A DNA stretch of 64,000 nt from Brachybacterium muris (GTDB lineage: Bacteria; Actinomycetota; Actinomycetes; Actinomycetales; Dermabacteraceae), in contig NZ_JAFBCB010000001.1 in the NCBI RefSeq assembly GCF_016907455.1, positions 2,046,001-2,110,000 on the forward strand. The letters are read 5' to 3'. How positions within the stretch are numbered: the first letter of the stretch is position 1; the number at the start of each line of letters is the position of its first letter. The position numbers were made by a program, and so were the translations under genes. The notes under the pieces were generated by a model. It did not search any database. It saw nothing but the letters and a program-made list of their open reading frames with translations, and was not told the origin of the DNA. Positions 9,658 to 20,217 of the stretch are shown in pieces.

Positions 9658-11073
9658 TCAGCCTGCGTCGAGAGCCAGCAGGTCGTCCTCGGTCTCCCGG
9701 CGCAGCAGCTGGCGGATCTCGCCGTCGCGCACGGAGACCACCGCCGGGCGGGGCACGTGGTTGTAGTTGGAGGAGAGCGAGTAGCAGTACGCGCCGGTGA
9801 CGGGCACCGAGATCAGGTCGCCACGGCGCAGGTCGGCCGGCAGGTACTCGTCCTTGACCACGATGTCGCCGCTCTCGCAGTGCTTGCCCACCACGCGCAC
9901 CACGGTGGGCTCCGCCTCCGAGACGCGACCGGCCAGCAGCACCGAGTAGTCGGCGTCGTACAGGGCGGTGCGGACGTTGTCGCTCATGCCGCCGTCCACG
10001 GACACGTAGACACGGTGGTGGGGCCCGCCCAGATGGACGTCCTTGATGGTGCCCACCGTGTACAGGGTCTGCGTGGAGGGCCCGGCGATCGCGCGACCGG
10101 GCTCGAAGGCCACCTGCGGCACCTCCAGGCCCAGCTCCCGGCACTCCTTGGCGACGATCTCGGCGATGCCGTCGGCCAGCACCTCGGGCGCTGCGGGGGT
10201 GTGCTGGGTGTTGTACATGACGCCGAAGCCGCCGCCCAGGTCCAGCGAGTCGATGGTGTGGCCCAGGTGCTCGCGCACCTCGGCCACCAGGCGCAGCACG
10301 CGACGGGCGGCGATCTCGAAGCCGCCCACGTCGAAGATCTGGGAGCCGATGTGGGAGTGCAGGCCCTCCAGGCGCAGTGTGGCGGGGCGCTCCAGCACCC
10401 GGCGCACCGCCTCCAGGGCGTCCCCGGCGGTCAGGGAGATGCCGAACTTCTGGTCCTCGTGGGCGGTCGCGATGAACTCGTGGGTGTGCGCTTCCACGCC
10501 GGTGGTGACGCGCAGCATCACCGAGGCGACCGCACCGAGCTGCTCGGCGATCTCGGAGACCCTCTCGATCTCCTCCAGCGAGTCCACCACCAGCCGCGCG
10601 ACCCCGGCCTCGAGGGCGCGGCGGATCTCGACATCGGACTTGTTGTTGCCGTGCAGGGCGATCCGCTGGGCAGGGAACCCGGCTCGCAGCGCCACGGCCA
10701 GCTCACCGCCGGTGCACACGTCCAGGCCCAGCCCCTCCTGCTCCACCCAGCGGGCCACCTCGGTGCACAGGAACGCCTTGCCCGCGTAGAACACGTGCGC
10801 ACCGCGGTACGGGGCGAAGGCCGCGGCGAAGGCGTCGCGGAAGCGTGAGGCCCGCGCCCGGAAGTCGGCCTCGTCCACCACCAGCACAGCAGTGCCCACC
10901 TCCTCGACGATCCTGCGCACGCTCACACCGCCCACCTCGAGCGCTCCGTCGGCGCCACGCATGGTGGTGCGGGACCACAGGCCGTCGATCAGGGCGTTGA
11001 CGTCGGCGGGGTACGGCAGCCAGGTGGGCGCGGCGTCGTTGCCGTGGAGGGCTCCGGCTTCGTGGGCGCGCAT
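9658..11073 (-). CDS. lysA: Diaminopimelate decarboxylase
   Basis: 471 residues. It decarboxylates meso-diaminopimelate to L-lysine. It is a fold-III PLP enzyme: the PLP lysine is in FYAGKAFL at ~98, SHIGSQIFDVGGF and LGGGFGVMY contribute to the active site, and EPGRAIAGP is conserved near the phosphate site. RBS GAAGGAG precedes the ATG. A 143-bp gap separates it from hom, with which it is grouped in many actinobacteria. The frequent upstream neighbour argS is absent; instead a divergent trehalose gene follows. Confidence 0.96.
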   Translation of the reverse strand: MRAHEAGALHGNDAAPTWLPYPADVNALIDGLWSRTTMRGADGALEVGGVSVRRIVEEVGTAVLVVDEADFRARASRFRDAFAAAFAPYRGAHVFYAGKAFLCTEVARWVEQEGLGLDVCTGGELAVALRAGFPAQRIALHGNNKSDVEIRRALEAGVARLVVDSLEEIERVSEIAEQLGAVASVMLRVTTGVEAHTHEFIATAHEDQKFGISLTAGDALEAVRRVLERPATLRLEGLHSHIGSQIFDVGGFEIAARRVLRLVAEVREHLGHTIDSLDLGGGFGVMYNTQHTPAAPEVLADGIAEIVAKECRELGLEVPQVAFEPGRAIAGPSTQTLYTVGTIKDVHLGGPHHRVYVSVDGGMSDNVRTALYDADYSVLLAGRVSEAEPTVVRVVGKHCESGDIVVKDEYLPADLRRGDLISVPVTGAYCYSLSSNYNHVPRPAVVSVRDGEIRQLLRRETEDDLLALDAG

Positions 11074-11347
11074 GGTGGCTCCTTCGGGTGGGGACCGTGC
11101 GGGTCAGGGGGTCGTCGGAAGAGTGGTGCAGGCACCGTCCCGGTGTGCAGGCCGGTGGCCGGTCCGGGTCCTGGAGAACAATAGACGCGATGGTCCCGCG
11201 CCCGCTCGACCGTCCGTTCCGCGATCAGCAGGTGAGCATGCGCACTTGATAGCGTGGCGACACAGGACGCTCTCGCGCGGCGGGACATGGCGCGGCGCGT
11301 CCGCGTCATCGCGATGCACCACCGTCCAGCCTTCACCAGGAGTCCTC

Positions 11348-13627
<2,280 letters not shown>

Positions 13628-13689
13628 GGGCGGGCCACGGCGCCCGCTTCCCGGACCGGCCCCGGCGCCCGCTTCCCCATCGAGCCGTT

Positions 13690-13727
13690 GATTTTGGGGC
13701 TTATCCGCGCGGATAAGCCCCAAAATC
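13690..13727. repeat. 38-bp perfect palindrome
   Basis: GATTTTGGGGCTTATCC, GCGC and its exact complement form an uninterrupted palindrome; the flanking ~9 bases on each side also pair with two mismatches. It starts 62 bases past the otsB stop and touches the last codon of the ISL3 remnant. It may act as a bidirectional terminator. The TTGATTTTGGGG side also resembles ISL3-family right ends, so it may be that element's subterminal repeat (inference). Confidence 0.8.
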
Positions 13728-13810
13728 TACGACTCGGTTGTGGCAAAGCTCGGCTGTGGCAAAGACTGAGCCGCGACATCGTCTCCCAACGATGTCTGCG
13801 CGGCGGCGAT
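13727..13810 (-). pseudogene. ISL3-family transposase, extreme C-terminus (split by IS21)
   Basis: Read on the minus strand this continues the frame of the fragment at 16392-16645 once IS21 copy 1 and one GCGAT duplication are removed. The junction then reads DPTNEIA-AAQTSLGDDVAAQ and ends FATTES before a TAG at 13727-13729. The restored frame shows that the IS inserted into an existing ISL3 gene. Confidence 0.75.
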
Positions 13811-13923
13811 TGAGTATTCGTAGTCGTGGGAGCCACCGAATCTTGCTCTTGGGGACCGCCGATCGTGCCGACGGGGGCCAGTAGCCGCCGCGGTGGGGAC
13901 CACTGGCTCCCGCCGGCATCGGG

Positions 13924-14670
13924 TCACTGGGGCAGTGCGGTGTGTTCTCGCATGTTCCTGTCGCCGGTGTCGATCCAGATTGTGTTGTGCACGATGCGGT
14001 CCATGATCGCATCGGCGTGGACTGCTCCACCGAGCCGGGCGTGCCAGTCCTTCTTCGGGTACTGGGTGCAGAACACGGTCGAGCCGGTGTCATAGCGGCG
14101 CTCGAGCAGTTCCAGCAGCATCGAACGCATTCCCTCGTCAGGATGGTCCAGCAGCCACTCGTCGATCACCAGCAGCGAGAACGTGGAGTACTTCCGCAGG
14201 AACTTCGTCTGGCCCTGCGGCTTGTCCTTTGCCAGGGCCCAGGCCTCTTCGAGGTCGGGCATTCGGATGTAGTGGGCTCGGAGCCGGTGCTGGCAGGCCT
14301 GCTTCGCCAGCGCGCAGCCGAGGTAGGACTTCCCTGAGCCGGTGAAGCCCTGGAAGACCACGTTCTGTTGCCGCTGGATGAAGGAGCAGGTTGCCAGTTG
14401 CGCGATCACGTTCCGGTTCAGTCCCCGTTCCTCGACCAGATCCAGCCGCCGCAGGTCCGCTCCGGGATAACGCAGCCCCGCCCGGCGGATCAGACCCTCG
14501 ACCTTTCCATGATTGAAGATGGAATGCGCCTCGTCCACGATCAGCTGGAGCCGTTCCTGGAACGACATCCCCAGCACGTGAGCCTCATCCTGGGCATCGA
14601 TCGCGTCCAGCAGCGCGGTCGCGCCCATCTCGCGCAGCTTCCGCTTCGTGTCGTTATCGATCACGCTCAC
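13924..14670 (-). CDS. istB: IS21-family helper ATPase IstB (copy 1)
   Basis: 248 residues, AAA+ ATPase that helps the IstA transposase select targets. Walker A is GFTGSGKSYLG; Walker B includes LLVIDEWLL. GTG start at 14670 overlaps the istA stop as GTGA, the normal IS21 coupling. A longer open frame to 14982 lies inside istA and is rejected. Confidence 0.95.
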   Translation of the reverse strand: MSVIDNDTKRKLREMGATALLDAIDAQDEAHVLGMSFQERLQLIVDEAHSIFNHGKVEGLIRRAGLRYPGADLRRLDLVEERGLNRNVIAQLATCSFIQRQQNVVFQGFTGSGKSYLGCALAKQACQHRLRAHYIRMPDLEEAWALAKDKPQGQTKFLRKYSTFSLLVIDEWLLDHPDEGMRSMLLELLERRYDTGSTVFCTQYPKKDWHARLGGAVHADAIMDRIVHNTIWIDTGDRNMREHTALPQ

Positions 14671-16229
14671 CGGACACCTCCGGCGTAGTAGTCGGCGCCA
14701 CGGACGTATCCGCCGTCTTCCGCGGGTTCCTCGCGGGGTGGACGCAGGGCGGCGACCTTGTCCTGCCCGGTGGCCAAGATCGGGTGCAGATGCGCATAGC
14801 GCGGTGAACGGACCCGTCCCGTCAGCGCGAGTGCGCAGGCCGCCTCGACCCGATCTACGGAGAAGCGGCGAGAGAGCCGTAGCACCGCCAACGCGGGATC
14901 CAGGCCCTGTTCCACGATCGGCACGGACTCGAAGATCCGCTGGATCACGATCACCGTGGCCGGCCCGACCCGATCTGCCCACGCCCGCACCCTCTGCGCG
15001 TCCCAGGCCTGGAAACGCTCGCCCGCAGGTAGGTCCGCGTCGTTGGTGCGGTACTCATTGCTCGCGGTCTCCGGGAGCAGCAGGTGACTGGTCAGTCGCT
15101 GGCTGCCCTGATAGATCTCCAGCGTCCGGGCCGTGATGCGCAGATCGACCTTCGCGCCGATGTGCGCGAACGGCGCGGAGTAGAAGTTCCGCGCGAACGT
15201 GACGTGCCCGTTCCTGCCCACTCGTCGTCCGTAGTGCCATGTCGAGATCTCGTAGGGCACCGCCGGCAGCGGCGTCAGCAGCGGCCGCTCCTCCGCGTCG
15301 AACACGCTGGCGCGGGATCCGGGCCGCTTCTGGAACGGCTCCGCGTTATAGGCCTCCATCCGCTGCCCGATGGCGGCTGCAAGTTCGGGCAGGGACGTGA
15401 ATCGCTGATCCCGCAGCCCGGCGATGACCCAGGTCGCGACGTGCGCGACGGTGTTCTCCACGCTCGCCTTGTCTTTCGGTTTCCGCACCCTCCCCGGGAG
15501 CACCGCCGCCGAGTAATGCGCTGCCATCTCGCGATACGCATCGTTCAGGACGATCTCGCCCTCGCGGGGGTGCTTCACCACACCGGTCTTGAGGTTGTCC
15601 GGAACGATCCTCGGGACCGTCCCGCCCAGCGCCTCGAACATCGCTACGTGCGCTCGCAGCCAGGACTCCTGGCGCATATCCAGCGCCGGGAAGCAGAACG
15701 CGTAACGAGAAAAAGGCAGGCAGGCAACGAACAAGAACACCTTCGAGACCTCGCCGGTGACCGGATCGGCCAGCTCCATCGTGGGGCCGGACCAGTCGAC
15801 CTCCACGCTCTGGCCGGCCTTGTGACCGACTCTCGAAGCGGCACCGGTGACCATGACGTGGTGCTGGTAGGTGCGGCAAAACCGGTCATACCCCATCGCC
15901 GGATCCCCAGCCGCCGTGGTCGCGTCGAAGTACTCGCCGTGCAACAGCTTCAGCGTCACGCCGACCCTGGCCATCTCTCGATGGACCTGTTCCCAGTCCG
16001 GCTGTGCGAACACGCTCTCGTGCTCGCCCCGGCCCGGGAACAACCGGGCATACACCTGCTCATCGGCGACGTCCGCGATATCGCCCCACCCGATCCCTGC
16101 AGCGTCAGCGGCCTCGAACACCGCCCTCACGGACTTGCGGGACATGCCCTGCGAGGACGAAATCGCTCGCCCCGACAGACCTTCTGCGCGCAGCTGGAGC
16201 ACCAGCTTCGCCCTGATCTTCCGTACCAT
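14667..16229 (-). CDS. istA: IS21-family transposase IstA (copy 1)
   Basis: 520 residues. An N-terminal helix-turn-helix (~15-40) precedes an rve-type DDE core: Asp145 in VDWSGP, Asp211 in VPDNLKT and Glu258 in KASVENT. The C-terminal region binds the element ends. ATG preceded by a GGAAGGAG site. Full length and apparently functional. Confidence 0.96.
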   Translation of the reverse strand: MVRKIRAKLVLQLRAEGLSGRAISSSQGMSRKSVRAVFEAADAAGIGWGDIADVADEQVYARLFPGRGEHESVFAQPDWEQVHREMARVGVTLKLLHGEYFDATTAAGDPAMGYDRFCRTYQHHVMVTGAASRVGHKAGQSVEVDWSGPTMELADPVTGEVSKVFLFVACLPFSRYAFCFPALDMRQESWLRAHVAMFEALGGTVPRIVPDNLKTGVVKHPREGEIVLNDAYREMAAHYSAAVLPGRVRKPKDKASVENTVAHVATWVIAGLRDQRFTSLPELAAAIGQRMEAYNAEPFQKRPGSRASVFDAEERPLLTPLPAVPYEISTWHYGRRVGRNGHVTFARNFYSAPFAHIGAKVDLRITARTLEIYQGSQRLTSHLLLPETASNEYRTNDADLPAGERFQAWDAQRVRAWADRVGPATVIVIQRIFESVPIVEQGLDPALAVLRLSRRFSVDRVEAACALALTGRVRSPRYAHLHPILATGQDKVAALRPPREEPAEDGGYVRGADYYAGGVR

Positions 16230-16391
16230 TCCAGATTGCTCCTTCCGCCGCGTGCCCTATACACACGGCGGAAGGAGCGTAGACAGAGCGGCCCCAACGA
16301 CACCACTGGTGGTCCCGAACGACGCCACCGCTACGGCAGCGACGTGGCACCCGAACCCTCGATCAGCGGACCCCAGCGAGGCGAATATTCA

Positions 16392-16645
16392 GCGATCTCG
16401 TTGGTCGGATCCTCGGCGGCGAGGGCGGCGTTGAACCGGGCCTTTTGCTTGACGGTGAGGTGCTCGTAGCCGGTGAGCAGCAGTTGCCGGCTGGCCCAGA
16501 CTTTGTCGGTGGCGGTGCCGCGGCGGCCGTGCAGTTGCCGGGTGATCCGTTGACGGACCTGGGTGACCATGAGGTTGGCGAGGGCGACGAGATGCCACTT
16601 GTCGACTGCGATCCGCGCGTCCGGCAGGGCGGTGCGGATCCCGGA
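16392..16645 (-). pseudogene. ISL3-family transposase, C-terminal portion
   Basis: Encodes GIRTALPDARIAVDKWHLV and the helical region that follows, up to DPTNEIA, where IS21 copy 1 interrupts it. DKWH-containing text of this kind is typical of ISL3 transposase cores. The N-terminal half is missing: at ~16645 the sequence changes abruptly to an IS3 remnant on the other strand. Confidence 0.8.
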
Positions 16646-16767
16646 TCGACAGGTACAACAGTGCCCGCCCGCACACCCGCCTCGGCAACGCCCCACCCGC
16701 CGAGTACGAGGCAGCGCACTGCGCTGAGCCCACCAAGTCATCGCGACCGGCAATGACACCTGCATAG
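16645..16767 (+). pseudogene. IS3-family transposase, C-terminal fragment
   Basis: About 40 codons reading IDRYNSARPHTRLGNAPPAE and a short tail, ending at TAG. This is the end of an IS3-family OrfB integrase core (the YN-x-RPH-x-x-LG-x-x-PPAEYEA pattern). The left edge abuts the ISL3 remnant. Coordinates may be off by a base or two. Confidence 0.75.
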
Positions 16768-16817
16768 ACGTGGCATCAACGCGTAGATGTTTCAGTTTCT
16801 TCTGTGCTGGGGCTGTG

Positions 16818-17909
16818 TCAGGTGCTGGACCGGGTGTAGGCAGCGGCGCGCACCACATCTTCGTCCTCCAGTCCAGCTCCTAGTGCTCCGCCCACGGTGG
16901 CCAGGCTGGCGGTGAGCCAGCTGATCTTCGCGTAGTCCAAAGCGTTCACTGGGTGACCGGCGACATCGGCCAGTACCTGCTCGTCGATGAGCAGCAGCGC
17001 GCCGACCCAGGACAGGATGAATAAGACGAGGTAGAACACCACAACCCCGATGGCCACGGTCGCGGTGGTGGCCAAATTGAACAGGATCACCTGCTCACGT
17101 TGGGCTCGCCGCCGTGGGCGCTCCCACAAGCCGGCTCCCAGGATCAGGGTGGCACTCACCGCCCCGATCGCCATCACCGCCAGCAGGACCAGGCGCACCG
17201 GCCCGTAGTCCATGCCCAGTACCCATAGGTCCGAGGCCACCAATGTCAGCATGCCGGTGGCCGCTGCCACGACCATCGCCCGGGAGAGCCGGGCCACGAA
17301 GGCCCAAGGCTGGTTGGCGCGGATCATGCCCAGCAGCAACCGCACGTTGCCGCTCAGCACTCGGGCCGTGAACTGCACGACGTTGTCGCCCGGGCGTTCG
17401 TCGAGATCGGTGGACAGCTGGTGGGCTCTTCGAGCAAGATCCCGCTGGGCGTTGAGGTCTTCGGCGTCGTAGCCCAGGAGCTGCCCGACCACGTGCACGG
17501 TGGTCTCTTGCACCTTCTGCCGCACGTGCACGGCTCCCAGGGCTGGGACGGAGACCAGTCCCACCCCGTGCACGGGGCTGAGCTGGGTGAGCACCGGACG
17601 TCGGCCGGTCTTCAGGGGGATCTCGGTGAGCACCACGGCCAAATCCCAGTTCTCCTCCAGCACGCGGTTTCGGGCCGCCTCCAGCAGGTCCAAGGTCTCG
17701 GTGGGCGGATCGACCAGCCGGTCTTCGGCCATCTTCAGTTGCCAGCGCACTCCCGGATACCGCTGCACCAAAATCTCGCGCACCGAGGTGGTGACCTCGG
17801 GGCCGAGCGCCGCACTCAGGGATGGTGAGACCACCAGGCCGATGAGCAGCTCGGCATCGGAAAGGGGTTCGGCAGGATCGGCAGTGGATCGGCAACGCTC
17901 AGCAGTCAT
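16818..17909 (-). CDS. Uncharacterised membrane protein
   Basis: 363 residues, family not recognised. The N-terminal ~190 residues look cytosolic, with a WDLAVVLTEIPLKTGRRPVL stretch. The C-terminal half has about four to five hydrophobic segments (MVVAAATGMLTLVASDLWVLG; PVRLVLLAVMAIGAVSATLI; an extended pair around VAIGVVVFYLVLFILSWVGALLLI; SWLTASLATVGGALGAGL). The ATG at 17909 is chosen over a TTG six codons upstream. It is flanked on both sides by IS3 and ISL3 remnants, so it may have been carried in by the mobile DNA or stranded by it. Codon usage is high-GC and it is intact. Confidence 0.75.
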   Translation of the reverse strand: MTAERCRSTADPAEPLSDAELLIGLVVSPSLSAALGPEVTTSVREILVQRYPGVRWQLKMAEDRLVDPPTETLDLLEAARNRVLEENWDLAVVLTEIPLKTGRRPVLTQLSPVHGVGLVSVPALGAVHVRQKVQETTVHVVGQLLGYDAEDLNAQRDLARRAHQLSTDLDERPGDNVVQFTARVLSGNVRLLLGMIRANQPWAFVARLSRAMVVAAATGMLTLVASDLWVLGMDYGPVRLVLLAVMAIGAVSATLILGAGLWERPRRRAQREQVILFNLATTATVAIGVVVFYLVLFILSWVGALLLIDEQVLADVAGHPVNALDYAKISWLTASLATVGGALGAGLEDEDVVRAAAYTRSST

Positions 17910-18225
17910 CGCTCCATGATGAGGCAACCACGGGCCGGATTACCACTGGCTCGATGGAGCCCCCAAGGTTTCGTGCAGCACCGCAGGCCGGATTCGGTGG
18001 TCGCCTCGATCCCGGAAAGAGCGGTGCTGCTCACTGCGAAATCCTCTCCCCGCCGACGCCGCCAGCGCGAAGACATCACAGCCAGCGGGCCCGGGACCTG
18101 CCGGTGTCGAGGACGGCTTCTCGATGATGCTGCAGTGACGGATCGGTTGAAGTGCTTCGGCGGTGTGGGAGCAGTGATCAGCGTGGGGCCGGTCGATTCC
18201 GTTCGGACAGGTGATGCATCGACTG
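17910..18225. other. Gap without recognisable gene
   Basis: About 316 bases between the membrane protein and the IS3 remnant. Open frames on both strands have no family features or good start sites. It is most likely degraded mobile DNA. Confidence 0.5.
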
Positions 18226-18555
18226 ATTGAACCCAAGCAATACACTTCAATCACCTACACGAGTCGTCTTGTAGAAGCCGAGATTGAGGCGTCTGTCGGA
18301 TCGACTGGCGATTCATATGATAACGCAGCAGCTGAAGCGCTGACGAAGCTTTTCAAGAAGGAGGTGGTGTGGAGAAACGGGCCATGGTCAGGTCGTGATT
18401 CTGTCGAATACGCGGTGATGGAATGGGTTCATTGGTACAACAACTCGCGGATTCATTCCCGATGCAGTGACATGGCCCCGATGGCGTTCGAGGCGCTGCA
18501 CTACACTCGGTCCCGCCGGCCTGTTGAGGCTCGCGTACTAGAACCAGCTCTCTAG
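18226..18555 (+). pseudogene. IS3-family transposase, C-terminal third
   Basis: Reads QYTSITYTSRLVEAEIEASV, then GSTGDSYDNAAAEALTKLFK and HWYNNSRIHSRCSDMAPMAF, the final part of an IS3 OrfB DDE domain (the conserved Glu is in the AAAEAL helix). The upstream two thirds are missing. Visibly lower GC than the flanks, indicating a foreign source. A different IS3 from the remnant at 16645. Confidence 0.85.
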
Positions 18556-18771
18556 CAAACCCGGGGCGATCCAGTCGGAGGCAGGCAAGTCCTTGACTCG
18601 AACCAGTGGCCGCTCCTTGATCCTTGAGGTGAGCACCCCGCACTCGGGGCAGGCGCCCTCCGGGTCGATGACCTCGATGACGACACGCACCGTGTCGGCA
18701 TCGATTCGTTCGAGCTGCAGGACGGTGAACTCGTCCTCCAGCCCGAGCAGCACTGACGTACCCTCGTTCAT
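18538..18771 (-). pseudogene. ISL3-family transposase, N-terminal fragment
   Basis: 77 codons. The pair CPECGV inside an Asp/Val-rich strand region and VRVKDLPAS match the zinc-ribbon start of ISL3 transposases. Homology stops at ~18560, where the IS3 remnant begins on the other strand, and translation ends soon after. The ATG at 18771 lies 100 bases inside the element's terminal repeat. It may be the 5' end of the same ISL3 element whose 3' end is at 16645, but about 190 middle residues are absent. Confidence 0.8.
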
Positions 18772-18846
18772 GCTCGTGGCCTCGCTGTTGTCGCGTTGTG
18801 AGAGACCAACAGCATGTCGGGGCCACGAGCCCCATCAACTACCGGG

Positions 18847-18870
18847 CACCCCGCTCAAGCGCGAAGAGCC
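18847..18870 (-). repeat. ISL3 left terminal inverted repeat
   Basis: On the minus strand the sequence starts GGCTCTTCGCGCTTGAGCGG. GGCTCTTC is the characteristic outer end of ISL3-family elements, and it is at the expected distance upstream of the transposase start. It fixes the edge of the element at 18870. Confidence 0.75.
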
Positions 18871-19017
18871 CCTTACCTTGTTGTAGATTCTCGCCTTCGA
18901 GAATCCTCGTCGGTAGCGCGATATCTAAGTAGCCGTCTACTAGAGGTTTGCGCGCAAGTAACTAGATCCTTCACGAGCCCAGCGGTTCTGTCTACCGAAG
19001 CGCACCCCGTGGGCCCT

Positions 19018-19866
19018 TCAGCCCTCCTCGAGCCGACGCAGGATGTTTGACAGCAGGATCACGGCATCCGCGGTGATCCCGGTCGTGGCCCGGTCGGCCT
19101 TCGGTGAGTGCTTCATCTTGTGGGCGAGTGCCGACGCCTTCTTGGTCAGCCCGCGTAGCTCCTCGTTGGACCTGCCGGGCAGGCGGTGGTCGATGTACGC
19201 GCCGATGCGGATGTCCGTCTTGTCGACGGGAGGCTCTGAGTGTCCAGGTGGGCAGTGGACTGCAGGCTCGTAGACGTGGGCGCTGAGAGCCTCGAGGACG
19301 CCGACGCAACGGTTGCCCACGTCCTTGTAGTCCATGACCGTGGAAGCCGATCGGAAGCGCTGTCGGAGCTGTGCGATGTGGTCGTCTACGTCAGACCAGC
19401 CCAGGTCTCTGTGCGGTGAGATCCCCTCGGTCAGCTCGCCGATGAACTGCTGCTCGTCGGCCTCGTCGAGCTGGTCTTGCACGGGACGGAACCACTTCTC
19501 CAGGATGTCCCGACGGGCCTGCCAGCTGCCGTATGCACCCTCGGAGAGCCAGTGGCTCTTGAAGGAGGAGAAATCGCGCCACGGAGGCTTGAACTCGATC
19601 CCTTGCCGCTGGAGGACGAGACGGAGCGTCCTGAGAGCCGCTCTCGCTTCCTCCTCGGAGATACGTAGGCATGCCGGCTCGGTGCCGAATGCCTCGAACT
19701 CTTCCCTCACGAACCGCGTGAGCGACAGGGCTGTCTCGAGAGGCTTGGGGTCAGGGGCCGTGCCCTGTGCCAGTTGGGTCAGCAGCTCAGCGTTGAGCTC
19801 GGTCTCTTGTGAGTCCCAGGGGTTCCCCGTGTCGGGCGACTCCTGGAAGAAGTCGTCGATGCGCAT
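19018..19866 (-). CDS. Uncharacterised protein next to tRNA-Arg
   Basis: 282 residues from ATG 19866 (start MRIDDFFQES; a 16-codon extension is possible). Soluble, acidic N-terminal half. The C-terminal ~110 residues (from TVMDYKDVGNRCVGVLEALS through NEELRGLTKKASALAHKMKH to ILLSNILRRLEEG) look like a compact helical domain of the kind seen at the end of accessory-region proteins; no catalytic motif was identified. It lies just beyond the 3' end of a tRNA gene, a common integration site, next to ISL3 debris. Family and function not recognised. Confidence 0.7.
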   Translation of the reverse strand: MRIDDFFQESPDTGNPWDSQETELNAELLTQLAQGTAPDPKPLETALSLTRFVREEFEAFGTEPACLRISEEEARAALRTLRLVLQRQGIEFKPPWRDFSSFKSHWLSEGAYGSWQARRDILEKWFRPVQDQLDEADEQQFIGELTEGISPHRDLGWSDVDDHIAQLRQRFRSASTVMDYKDVGNRCVGVLEALSAHVYEPAVHCPPGHSEPPVDKTDIRIGAYIDHRLPGRSNEELRGLTKKASALAHKMKHSPKADRATTGITADAVILLSNILRRLEEG

Positions 19867-19962
19867 GAGTCCATCATCGCTTGGACAACCCACAACCGGG
19901 CGGCGACGCGTCACGTATTGCGTACCTCAGTGCGTACCTGTCCGCTCTATCCAAGCATGAAG

Positions 19963-20000
19963 AAGGCCCCTGATCGGCGTTTCCGCTGACCAGGGGCCTT
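19963..20000 (-). terminator. Terminator of tRNA-Arg
   Basis: AAGGCCCCTG and CAGGGGCCTT form a perfect 10-bp stem beginning three bases past the tRNA 3' end. Confidence 0.75.
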
Positions 20001-20003
20001 ATC

Positions 20004-20079
20004 TGGTGCCCGCGACAGGATTCGAACCTACGACCTTCTGCTCCGGAGGCAGACGCTCTATCCACTGAGCTACGCGGGC
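20004..20079 (-). tRNA. tRNA-Arg (anticodon CCG)
   Basis: 76 nt with an encoded CCA. The acceptor pairs GCCCGCG with CGCGGGC. The anticodon stem is TCTGC/GCAGA around the loop CTCCGGA, giving CCG, which reads CGG. The T-arm contains GGTTCGAATCC. A terminator follows directly. Confidence 0.97.
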
Positions 20080-20217
20080 GCGGCCACGGAGTCCGTGACC
20101 AACCCCGGCAGTCTAGCAACGTCACCCGGGGCAGTGCTCGTCCCCGCCCCGGCCCGGGACAGGGGTGAGGCAGAGGTCACGCTCGCGCGGCAACCGGGTG
20201 CGAGATGCCGGCGTGCC

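Larger units (their letters stand above)
13811..16391 (-). mobile_element. IS21-family insertion sequence, copy 1 (2581 bp)
   Basis: Ends are TGAATATTCG (istA side, complement at 16382-16391) and TGAGTATTCG (13811-13820), matching 9 of 10. The 5-bp GCGAT at 13806-13810 recurs at 16392-16396, a clean target-site duplication. It carries istA and istB overlapping by GTGA. The element is intact and identical in every stretch compared with the inverted copy at 41410-43990, including several overlapping reading frames. Confidence 0.95.

Noticed and set aside
13628..19962. A complete integrated island at tRNA-Arg
   Set aside because: No repeat of the tRNA-Arg 3' end and no integrase were found on the far side, so only debris can be claimed.
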